Below, piece by piece: positions 1 through 5,371 of a stretch of DNA of 5,371 bases; the first letter of the stretch is position 1; the number at the start of each line of letters is the position of its first letter. This DNA is from Chloracidobacterium sp. UBA7659 (GTDB lineage: Bacteria; Acidobacteriota; Blastocatellia; Pyrinomonadales; Pyrinomonadaceae): assembly GCA_002483395.1 (NCBI GenBank), contig DLHV01000027.1, positions 24,400 to 29,770 on the forward strand. Direction: 5' to 3'. Under the pieces are notes generated by a model that was given only the letters and a program-made list of their open reading frames with translations, was not told the DNA's origin and did no database searches. Both the position numbers and the translations under genes were made by a program.

Positions 1-330
1 CCGCTTTGCCTCGGCGATCTTGCTTTTTATGAACCCAAAGCTGACAACTCGGTTTTGAGAAGATCGAGGCGTCGAGTTCGAATTTCCAACGATTATTGGA
101 GCCGGACGATTGTTAGATTCGGGAACGATCTCATCACGCCTTCCGCCAACGATTATCGGAGTTGCCGAAGGTGCGGGCACAGGAGTCGAGGCCGGTTTGA
201 TTGGCGGCATCGTGTCGGTAACAACCACTCTCCCACGCATTTTTGCGGGTAGGTCATTCGGCATCTGGGCGAATGTGGAAATTACGCCAATAGACAGCAG
301 GGCAAGCGCGAAAATGGGGGTTCGTTTCAT
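1..330 (-). CDS. Secreted protein of unknown function, N-terminal part (runs off left edge)
   Basis: The frame is open for 110 codons from an ATG at 330 down to base 1 with no stop, so only the N-terminus is seen. I do not recognise a family. The first 21 residues form a classic Sec signal peptide: basic start (MKR), hydrophobic core (IFALALLSIGVI) and a likely signal peptidase I site STFA|Q after residue 21. The mature part begins MPNDLPAKMRGRVVV, then has a Pro/Thr/Ser/Ala-rich linker (about residues 42-58). Two copies of PIIVG (58-62 and 78-82) lie exactly 20 residues apart, and the visible part ends in a charged stretch, FIKSKIAEAKR. An in-frame stop at 349-351 leaves ATG 330 as the only start that keeps the signal peptide; no clear Shine-Dalgarno precedes it. 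It is transcribed divergently from glmM. Export is well supported; function is unknown and could be envelope-associated or periplasmic. Confidence 0.75.
   Translation of the reverse strand, partial: MKRTPIFALALLSIGVISTFAQMPNDLPAKMRGRVVVTDTMPPIKPASTPVPAPSATPIIVGGRRDEIVPESNNRPAPIIVGNSNSTPRSSQNRVVSFGFIKSKIAEAKR
86..160 (-). repeat. Pair of 15-bp direct repeats inside the secreted-protein gene
   Basis: The plus-strand text ccaacgattattgga (86-100) recurs as ccaacgattatcgga (146-160), 14 of 15 bases identical and offset by exactly 60 bp. On the coding strand both encode PIIVG, once preceded by T and once by A. The 60-bp (20-codon) offset suggests an in-frame internal duplication whose intervening residues have diverged. 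Only two copies are visible; more could lie left of the window. Confidence 0.5.
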
Positions 331-385
331 AACTGGTACTACGGAGAGTTAGTTCGGGTGTGCTAGGCGTGGTGAACGGCCCGCG

Positions 386-422
386 TTTATACAGATTCGC
401 GTATTTGGCAAATGGTTGTCAA
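386..422 (-). promoter_or_regulatory. Possible promoter elements for the leftward secreted-protein gene
   Basis: On the minus strand a perfect TTGACA (422-417) is followed by TATAAA (391-386), which lies 55 nt upstream of the ATG at 330. Each box matches the sigma-70 consensus well, but the gap between them is 25 nt instead of about 17. They therefore probably do not work together as a standard pair; one may belong to a different promoter or be chance. Confidence 0.25.
403..413. repeat. Short inverted repeat, operator-like
   Basis: The bases atttg g caaat form a perfect 5-bp palindrome around one central base. It lies between the TTGACA and TATAAA boxes of the leftward gene. The position would suit a regulator binding site, but arms this short arise easily by chance in AT-rich DNA. 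Confidence 0.2.
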
Positions 423-549
423 GGATAATTGCAAATTTTATGGCATATACAAAAAATAATTATAACGAACTTGCATTTTTTGAGATGGGCATTCAGATTT
501 ATGATGCTAGTTGCAGTAGTCTATATCATTGCAAAGTAAGAAGTTTACT

Positions 550-1896
550 ATGAAAAAACTCTTTGGGACGGACGGCATTCGCGGCGAAGCGGGAGTATTT
601 CCGCTGGATGCCGCGACCGTCCAAAAGATAGGGAGATCGGTCGTCCGGCAGTTCACGGAACGGTTAGGGTGTGCTCCGCGTTTTGTTACGGGCCGTGACA
701 CGAGGGAATCGGGCGGTTGGATTGAGCAGGCGTTTCATGCCGGTGCAAAAGCCGGGAAAGCGGAATGCGAGTCGGCGGGCGTGATCACAACGCCTGGCGT
801 TGCGTTTGTCACGAGCAAATTTGAATTCGATCTCGGAATCGTCATCAGCGCTTCGCATAATCCGTTTTACGACAACGGCATCAAGATTTTTTCACCTTCG
901 GGCAAGAAGGTGGACGATGCGATCGAAGCCGAGATCGAAAAGGATGTTTTTGGCGAGAGTTTTGATGGGGCCGAAGGTGGTGGCGACACGGTTGATTCCA
1001 CGAGGGGCGACGAATTTCGGCAAGCCTATCTTGCGTACATTGCCAGTGAAATGCACTGTTTGAAGCTTGCGGGCTATAAGATTGCAGTCGATTGTGCGAA
1101 CGGAGCTGCTTCAGAGCTTGCTCCCGCATTATTTCGGGGATTTGGCGCCGAGGTCATTGCGTTTAACGATAAACCGAACGGCCGGAATATTAACGACGAC
1201 TGCGGTTCTCTGCATTTGGAACATCTTCAGGCGAAAGTAATCGATGCAAAAGCAGATTTCGGCGTCGCGTTCGACGGCGATGCTGACCGGGCTTTGTTTG
1301 TCAATGAAAAGGGCAGCATTGTAGACGGCGACGCGACGCTTTGGATAATGGCGAAGTATTTTCAGGACCACGGCGGCTTAAAAAACAACAAAGTGGTCGC
1401 GACGGTGATGAGCAATATAGGGCTTGAGATCGCCCTGAGATCGCGTAATATCGAGCTTGTAAGGACGGCCGTCGGTGATAAGTATGTGCTGGCGGAATTG
1501 TTGAAAAGTGGTTCGACGATCGGCGGCGAGCAATCCGGCCATGTTATTTTTCCCGATAAAAGCCTCGTCGGCGACGGGATGATGACGGCGACTTATTTGC
1601 TTGAGGCCATTAAAGAGAAAGGGGTCGCTTTCTCCGAAATGATAGATGGATTCAAACAATTTCCGCAGATTCTTGTAAATGTTAGGGTGAAGGAAAAGCT
1701 GCCGTTTGAATCCGTTCCGGATATCTCGGCGGCGTCGAGGGAAATGGAAAACGAGCTTGATGGAAAAGGGCGATTGCTGCTTCGATATTCGGGAACGGAG
1801 AACTTGGCGCGTGTGATGATCGAAGGCGAGGACCAGGCGGTAATAGAATCGCAAGCAAACCGATTGGCGGAAGTAATTCGCTCAAGGTTGGGATAG
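550..1896 (+). CDS. glmM: Phosphoglucosamine mutase
   Basis: This cytoplasmic enzyme interconverts glucosamine-6-phosphate and glucosamine-1-phosphate, supplying GlmU for UDP-GlcNAc and hence peptidoglycan and other envelope glycans. All family landmarks are present: N-terminal KLFGTDGIRG (3-12), the phosphoserine loop ISASHNP with catalytic Ser102 (same number as in E. coli), the Mg-binding loop DGDADR (242-247), the sugar-binding loop GGEQSGH (325-331) and the C-terminal phosphate-binding loop RYSGTEN (412-418). The length, 448 residues, is typical (about 445). I chose the ATG at 550 because it places KKLFGTDG at the usual N-terminus; an in-frame TTG at 529 would add seven unconserved residues. 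The Shine-Dalgarno is weak (aagaag about 6 nt upstream). The phosphate loop has Asn418 where many homologues have Pro. It is first of three co-directional genes, 69 nt before aroB. Confidence 0.96.
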   Translation: MKKLFGTDGIRGEAGVFPLDAATVQKIGRSVVRQFTERLGCAPRFVTGRDTRESGGWIEQAFHAGAKAGKAECESAGVITTPGVAFVTSKFEFDLGIVISASHNPFYDNGIKIFSPSGKKVDDAIEAEIEKDVFGESFDGAEGGGDTVDSTRGDEFRQAYLAYIASEMHCLKLAGYKIAVDCANGAASELAPALFRGFGAEVIAFNDKPNGRNINDDCGSLHLEHLQAKVIDAKADFGVAFDGDADRALFVNEKGSIVDGDATLWIMAKYFQDHGGLKNNKVVATVMSNIGLEIALRSRNIELVRTAVGDKYVLAELLKSGSTIGGEQSGHVIFPDKSLVGDGMMTATYLLEAIKEKGVAFSEMIDGFKQFPQILVNVRVKEKLPFESVPDISAASREMENELDGKGRLLLRYSGTENLARVMIEGEDQAVIESQANRLAEVIRSRLG

Positions 1897-1911
1897 GAAG
1901 TCTCAAGCAAA

Positions 1912-1938
1912 GCGGAGGACGCGAAAGGTGCGAAGGAA
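1912..1938 (+). repeat. Three-copy 9-nt tandem repeat in the glmM-aroB spacer
   Basis: Three consecutive 9-mers, gcggaggac, gcgaaaggt and gcgaaggaa, start at 1912, 1921 and 1930, an exact 9-nt period with consensus GCGRARGRN. The preceding bases (tcaagcaaa) may be a decayed fourth unit. The array lies wholly in the non-coding spacer after the glmM stop. It resembles the purine-rich GCGAAGG/GCAGAGG-type intergenic tandem repeats I recall from several environmental bacterial genomes; that likeness is from memory, not a search. Confidence 0.55.
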
Positions 1939-1942
1939 ACCG

Positions 1943-1963
1943 AATCTGAAATCTGAAATCATA
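1943..1963 (+). repeat. 7-nt tandem repeat just before the aroB start
   Basis: The heptamer aatctga occurs twice in tandem (1943-1949 and 1950-1956), followed by a partial third copy, aatcata (1957-1963). The array ends two bases before the aroB ATG, so it occupies the place where a Shine-Dalgarno would normally sit. It follows the 9-nt array almost directly and differs from it in unit and composition. Confidence 0.55.
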
Positions 1964-1965
1964 AG

Positions 1966-3123
1966 ATGAATCAGACAGTTTCAATAGAGTTTAAATATCC
2001 GAAATCTGGATACGCGATCGATATCGGTCCCGATTTGTTGCCGGCGTCCGGCGAATGGGCGAAGAAATGTCTCGGCGGCAAGGCTGGAAAAGCGGCGTTG
2101 GTTTCGAACGCTAAAGTTTTTGGTTTGTATGGTGACGTGATCAAACAAAGCCTGGAAAAGGCCGGATTTGACGTTTTTGTTTGTCTGATCGGAGACGGCG
2201 AGAAATTTAAGAGTTTCAAAACGCTCCAGAAAACACTCGATAATTTCAGCGAAAGCCGGTTATCTCGGACAGATGTGGTTGTCGCTCTGGGCGGCGGCGT
2301 GATCGGCGATCTTGCCGGATTTGCGGCGTCGATCTATTTGCGCGGCGTCAGTTTTCTCCAGGTGCCGACAACGCTGCTTTCGATGATCGATTCGTCGGTC
2401 GGTGGGAAGACGGGTGTTAATTCAAGCTATGGCAAGAATTTGATAGGGGCTTTCTACCAGCCGAAAGGCGTGCTCGTCGATGTGCGGACGCTTCAGACTT
2501 TGCCGAAGCGGGAATTGACAGCCGGATTTTGCGAAGCGATCAAACAGGGAGCTATCGCAAACCGCAAGCTTTTTGACCAGACCGCAGCTTTCCTAAAAAC
2601 ATATAACCCAAAGAGTTTTGTCCGCTCGTTCGATAACGAGGATTTTGTTAGCGGCATTGTTTCGCTGACAGGTGTCCAGATCGCGTTCAAAGCTGAAATC
2701 GTCAGAGGCGACGAGCGCGAATCGCCTGACAAAATAGACGCAAGATCCCGAAAGATCCTCAATTTTGGCCATACTTTTGCCCACGCCCTTGAAAAAGTGA
2801 CGAATTACCGGTATTTGAAACACGGAGAAGCCGTTGGCCATGGAATCCGTTTCGCTGCCGAGCTTTCAAAAAAACTTGGACTTTTATCGCCAAATAAAGT
2901 AAACTTGTTGAACGATGTTGTACGTCGTGCGGGCACGCTGCCGCCGATCGGCAATATCGACCCTCGCATTGTTTTTGAGACATTTAAGTACGACAAGAAA
3001 TTGATCGATAACTCGCTCCAATGGATACTTTTGAAAGATTTGGGCAAACCCGTCATTTTTCCGCACGCCGATGTCCCGCAGTCAGCATTGATGTCAACAT
3101 TTAAAGACATCACACCCAGCTAA
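1966..3123 (+). CDS. aroB: 3-dehydroquinate synthase
   Basis: This cytoplasmic NAD- and metal-dependent enzyme converts DAHP to 3-dehydroquinate with loss of phosphate, the second step of the shikimate pathway to aromatic amino acids. The motifs are clear: DGEKFKS (77-83), the dinucleotide glycine loop GGGVIGDLAGF (109-119), QVPTTLLSMIDSSVGGKTG (132-150), GKNLIGAFYQP (156-166) and FCEAIKQG (188-195). The expected metal ligands are Glu190, His269 in NFGHTFAHALE and His286 in HGEAVGHG, the two His being 17 apart as in E. coli AroB. At 385 residues it is slightly longer than usual; about six extra residues lie between DERE and LNFGHT. The pattern fits AroB better than related cyclases such as deoxy-scyllo-inosose synthase. 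No clear Shine-Dalgarno precedes ATG 1966; the upstream bases are heptamer repeats. It sits between glmM and a small membrane-protein gene, probably co-transcribed with both. Confidence 0.95.
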   Translation: MNQTVSIEFKYPKSGYAIDIGPDLLPASGEWAKKCLGGKAGKAALVSNAKVFGLYGDVIKQSLEKAGFDVFVCLIGDGEKFKSFKTLQKTLDNFSESRLSRTDVVVALGGGVIGDLAGFAASIYLRGVSFLQVPTTLLSMIDSSVGGKTGVNSSYGKNLIGAFYQPKGVLVDVRTLQTLPKRELTAGFCEAIKQGAIANRKLFDQTAAFLKTYNPKSFVRSFDNEDFVSGIVSLTGVQIAFKAEIVRGDERESPDKIDARSRKILNFGHTFAHALEKVTNYRYLKHGEAVGHGIRFAAELSKKLGLLSPNKVNLLNDVVRRAGTLPPIGNIDPRIVFETFKYDKKLIDNSLQWILLKDLGKPVIFPHADVPQSALMSTFKDITPS

Positions 3124-3148
3124 TTTCACTAAAAACACTTCACAAATT

Positions 3149-3154
3149 GAGGAG
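3149..3154 (+). promoter_or_regulatory. Ribosome binding site of the small membrane-protein gene
   Basis: The bases gaggag match the Shine-Dalgarno core and end 9 nt before the ATG at 3164. It is the only strong Shine-Dalgarno in the window and fixes the start of the downstream gene. By contrast, glmM and aroB have weak or no recognisable sites. Confidence 0.8.
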
Positions 3155-3163
3155 TTTATCAAT

Positions 3164-3571
3164 ATGAAGAATTTTGAACAGAATCGCACTTCGGAACGCG
3201 GCGGTGCCGGTGTAAAGTTCCTGCTGGTAGGAGTGGTACTCGCATTGATTCTCCACGCCGGGTATCAATATGTTCCGATAGCGTACGAAGGGGCGAGCCT
3301 TAGACAGGATATGGACACGGCGGTGGTCAAGGGCATCTCAGCGTCGGGGCAACTGAAGCCCATAGATGTCGTTAAGTCATCGATCCAAAATGCTATACGG
3401 GACAACAATGTTCCCTCGGACGCGATTATCGAGATCAAGCCCTCTGGAGCGGCGATCCAGGCCCAGATAATGTATTCCAAGCAAGTGCCGATGCTGCCGT
3501 TCGGAATATATAAGTACAAATACGACTTCAATTACGTCGCGATCCCGAAAGGTTATCTGTTAAAACAATAG
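3164..3571 (+). CDS. Small single-pass membrane protein, DUF4845-like, function unknown
   Basis: The 135-residue product has a short polar N-terminus (MKNFEQNRTSERGGAG), one hydrophobic helix at about 17-38 (VKFLLVGVVLALILHAGYQY then VP), and a soluble domain. That domain has an amphipathic helix (about 67-81) and apparent beta strands (AIIEIKPSG, AIQAQIMYSK, KYDFNYVAIP). This order (N-terminal anchor, a VP shortly after the helix, a helical stretch, then a small beta region with a PxxxGxYKYKYDF-type end) resembles DUF4845-type membrane proteins; I recognise the layout rather than a diagnostic motif. The RGGAG before the helix recalls a prepilin leader, but there is no Phe/Glu pair as in type IV pilins. 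The start is fixed by a strong Shine-Dalgarno. It lies 40 nt after aroB with no visible terminator, so co-transcription is likely. The soluble part is probably outside the cytoplasm, but topology is not certain. Confidence 0.85.
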   Translation: MKNFEQNRTSERGGAGVKFLLVGVVLALILHAGYQYVPIAYEGASLRQDMDTAVVKGISASGQLKPIDVVKSSIQNAIRDNNVPSDAIIEIKPSGAAIQAQIMYSKQVPMLPFGIYKYKYDFNYVAIPKGYLLKQ

Positions 3572-3579
3572 CCTCGGCT

Positions 3580-5371
3580 TTAGACCGCGGCAATCGCTTC
3601 GCGGATCTTTACCGGTTGGATCTGGATCAGGCTTTGTGGAGCGTCCGCAAGCCAGGTCGAGGGGCAAACGCCGCAGATAGTACATTTTTCTACAGCAGGA
3701 CAGGGGAGGCTCGAAAGGGCCTCTTGTGCTTTTTGGTGTTCGGTTTTCAGGAAGTCGAAAGAGAGACCGGAATCCACGATCGCCCACGGCAGAAATTCTT
3801 CGTAATCGCGGTTTCGCGAGGTATGAAAAGCAGGGTCGACGCCGGTTTCGCGCAACGCGCGGTCTATGTCGCCTTTGAACATCGCGGCGCGGTCGATAAC
3901 TTTTGAGATCGTCCGGTCGCCGGAAGAGAACAATGCCTGTTCGTGTGCGATGCGAGCGGACATGAAACGGACATCGACATTCGGAATTCGCGAAAGGCCT
4001 TTGCAGACGTACTTAATGCGTCGTTTAAGTTCCTTCTCGCCGCAAATCGCGTCCCATTGGAGCGGTGTGTTGGGTTTTGGTACAAAGCCGTTTAACGATG
4101 GAATGATCTTTCCGGCATAGCCGAATTTCTTTCCCGCCTCAAGCATGCGGTCCTTTATCCGCTCGACGAGAACGAACATTTCATCCAAATCGTCCTGCGT
4201 TTCTGTAGGCAGGCCGACCATCATGTAGAGCTTGACGGTAAGCATTCCTCGGTCGAAAACCGCACCACAGATATCGACAATCTCGTCGTTTGTAAGGTTC
4301 TTGTTTATCACGCGCCGAAGTCTGTCCGAGCCGGTTTCAGGGGCGACGGCTATCTGCTGATCTTTTGATTCGACCAGAGCATCGAGCAATTCGTCCGAGA
4401 TCTGATCCAGCCGCAGCGACGATACCGAAATGCGGTAATCCATCGCCCTCAATTCGCGCAGGATGATCGAAATTTCGGGGTGATCACAGACGGCAGTAGA
4501 GACGAGACCAATCTTGTTTGTCTTGTGTCGCCACTCTCTGGCTTTAGCGAGGATGTCTTTTGCGGGCACGACCCGCGGCGGATAGTAATTATATCCAGCC
4601 CAGCAAAAGCGGCAGCCTTGAGAACACCCGCGTGAAATTTCCACCAACAGGCGTTCACCCATCTCGGCTTTGGGTGACCAGACGGAAGTCGATGGGCAGA
4701 AGATCTCTTGATTTACGAGAAATTCGGCCAGTTCGGTCTCGCCGCGTTTCAGGGCCCGGCGAAGCGTGCCTTCTTTCGGATTGACTGAAGCGAGCGCTCG
4801 GCCGACGCGGCGGGGCACGCCCTTTTCATTTGGAATGTAGTCGAAAACGATCCCGTCATCGTTGTAAACGACATCGTAAAGCGACGGTACGTAAAATCCA
4901 CGGCCGATCTGGGCGAGAGCAAGTAGTATCTCGTCCTTCGTTTCGTTTTCAAGAATCGCGTCAACCAATTGAAACGCAAGTATTTCGCCTTCACCAACCG
5001 CAATAATATCCGTAAAATCGGCAATCGGTTCCGGGTTTAAAAACGAAGCGGCTCCGCCCATGACGACGAGCGGGTGGAAATGATTGCGTTCCCTCGACCA
5101 AACCGGAATGCCCGAAAGCTGAAGCATCCGGGCCATGTTCAGGTAATCGGTTTCGAACGAGATCGAGAAGGCGACAACGTCGAAATCACGAACAGGCGTC
5201 TGCGTTTCAAGCGAAAGCAATGTCGAGCGCGACTTTTCATATTCAGACATTTCGGCGGGATCGGGAAGGAAGACGCGTTCGCAAGAGACGTCGGGAATAC
5301 TGTTGAACAGATCGTACATCGTATGCAGGCCAAGATTGGCCATGCCGATTTCATGCGTATTCGGATAGCAC
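3580..5371 (-). CDS. TIGR03960-type radical SAM protein with cobalamin-binding-like N-terminus (5' end outside window)
   Basis: 596 codons are visible, ending at TAA (3582-3580). The true start is to the right: the frame stays open upstream of the ATG at 5343, and the residues there, YPNTHEIG joined to MANLGLHTMYDL, make the conserved N-terminal motif of this family (YPNxYExGMxNLG). Next comes a Rossmann-like region with VMGGAASFLNPEP and DIIAVGEGE (about 4980-5070), as in B12-binding-like domains. The radical SAM cluster motif CSQGCRFC (CxxxCxxC; 4603-4626) should ligate the 4Fe-4S cluster that cleaves S-adenosylmethionine. APETGSDRLRRVINK (about 4310-4350) and KLYMMVGLPTET (about 4200-4233) complete the core. 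The C-terminus carries a second Cys cluster, CPAVEKCTICGVC (3664-3702). The family's reaction is unknown to me; members often neighbour or are fused to TIGR03936 (DUF2344), which is not seen here. It converges on the small membrane-protein gene. Confidence 0.9.
   Translation of the reverse strand, partial: CYPNTHEIGMANLGLHTMYDLFNSIPDVSCERVFLPDPAEMSEYEKSRSTLLSLETQTPVRDFDVVAFSISFETDYLNMARMLQLSGIPVWSRERNHFHPLVVMGGAASFLNPEPIADFTDIIAVGEGEILAFQLVDAILENETKDEILLALAQIGRGFYVPSLYDVVYNDDGIVFDYIPNEKGVPRRVGRALASVNPKEGTLRRALKRGETELAEFLVNQEIFCPSTSVWSPKAEMGERLLVEISRGCSQGCRFCWAGYNYYPPRVVPAKDILAKAREWRHKTNKIGLVSTAVCDHPEISIILRELRAMDYRISVSSLRLDQISDELLDALVESKDQQIAVAPETGSDRLRRVINKNLTNDEIVDICGAVFDRGMLTVKLYMMVGLPTETQDDLDEMFVLVERIKDRMLEAGKKFGYAGKIIPSLNGFVPKPNTPLQWDAICGEKELKRRIKYVCKGLSRIPNVDVRFMSARIAHEQALFSSGDRTISKVIDRAAMFKGDIDRALRETGVDPAFHTSRNRDYEEFLPWAIVDSGLSFDFLKTEHQKAQEALSSLPCPAVEKCTICGVCPSTWLADAPQSLIQIQPVKIREAIAAV
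3585..3604. terminator. Weak hairpin near the convergent gene ends
   Basis: ccgcg (3585-3589) can pair with cgcgg (3600-3604) around a 10-nt loop. It lies 14 nt past the stop of the rightward gene and inside the last codons of the leftward gene. The plus-strand side is followed only by atcttt, not a run of T, and the minus-strand side by tctaaag, so it is at best a weak terminator for either direction. Confidence 0.2.

Larger units (their letters stand above)
331..549. promoter_or_regulatory. Divergent intergenic region between the secreted-protein gene and glmM
   Basis: This 219-bp spacer holds no credible gene on either strand. It is AT-rich, especially 421-510, as expected for a region with two outward promoters. 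Possible -10 boxes toward glmM are tataac (461-466) and tatgat (500-505), each one mismatch from TATAAT, but neither has a good -35 at 16-18 bp. The pentamer ttgca occurs four times on the plus strand (from 429, 471, 511 and 529). No regulator can be named from sequence alone. Confidence 0.5.

Noticed and set aside
55..352. Two plus-strand open frames (55-252 and 110-352)
   Set aside because: They lie opposite the signal-peptide-bearing minus-strand gene, are Arg/Ser/His-rich or low in domain character, and have no Shine-Dalgarno.
529..549. Earlier TTG start for glmM giving seven extra residues
   Set aside because: GlmM proteins begin directly with a KxFGTDGIRG-type sequence. ATG 550 fits this, and the extra residues are not family-like.
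1378..1854. 158-codon minus-strand open frame within glmM
   Set aside because: It is fully antisense to a well-conserved enzyme and its composition (His, Phe, Arg-rich) looks like a shadow frame.
1912..1963. CRISPR array or mobile-element end
   Set aside because: The units are 9 and 7 nt without spacers, with no terminal inverted repeats and no transposase or cas gene nearby.
2805..3113. 102-codon minus-strand open frame within aroB
   Set aside because: It is antisense to conserved AroB motifs, with no recognisable domain or start signal.
3124..3163. Terminator or promoter between aroB and the small membrane-protein gene
   Set aside because: The 40-nt gap has no stem-loop or paired promoter boxes, only the Shine-Dalgarno.
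3164..3230. Type IV prepilin N-terminus in the small membrane protein
   Set aside because: RGGAG precedes a hydrophobic helix, but the usual Phe at +1 and Glu at +5 are absent, so the pilin call is not supported.
3866..4120. Plus-strand open frames opposite the radical SAM gene (such as 3616-3906 and 3866-4120)
   Set aside because: They are shadows of the conserved minus-strand reading frame and have no supporting signals.

Overview
The window looks like an ordinary housekeeping region of a bacterial chromosome with roughly balanced base composition (GC not computed). My best guess for the source is Acidobacteriota, possibly the Blastocatellia/Pyrinomonadales side. That rests on the gene set, the style of the secreted protein at the left edge, the form of the GlmM phosphate loop and repeat-bearing spacers. 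It is an inference from recognition, not from a search. I found no mobile element, CRISPR array, rRNA or tRNA.

Layout: (1) 1-330, minus strand, the N-terminal 110 codons of a secreted or periplasmic protein that runs off the left edge. (2) 331-549, an AT-rich divergent spacer that should hold the promoters for the leftward gene and for the rightward cluster. (3) 550-3571, three co-directional genes: glmM (phosphoglucosamine mutase), aroB (3-dehydroquinate synthase) and a small single-pass membrane protein of unknown function resembling DUF4845-type proteins. Their spacers are 69 and 40 nt with no obvious terminator, so they may be one transcript. (4) 3580-5371, minus strand, a TIGR03960-type radical SAM protein with a cobalamin-binding-like N-terminal region. 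It converges on the small gene with 8 nt between stop codons and runs off the right edge. The ATG at 5343 is internal: the conserved family motif continues upstream of it to the window end.

Biology: glmM feeds the amino-sugar branch of envelope synthesis (glucosamine-6-phosphate to glucosamine-1-phosphate, then UDP-GlcNAc via GlmU). aroB performs the second step of the shikimate pathway. They share no pathway and are probably linked only by transcription. The two genes of unknown function, the DUF4845-like protein and the radical SAM protein, are the least understood parts. The most unusual non-coding signal is the glmM-aroB spacer, which contains a three-copy 9-nt tandem repeat followed directly by a 7-nt tandem repeat ending just before the aroB start codon. 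I see no convincing new biological system here.
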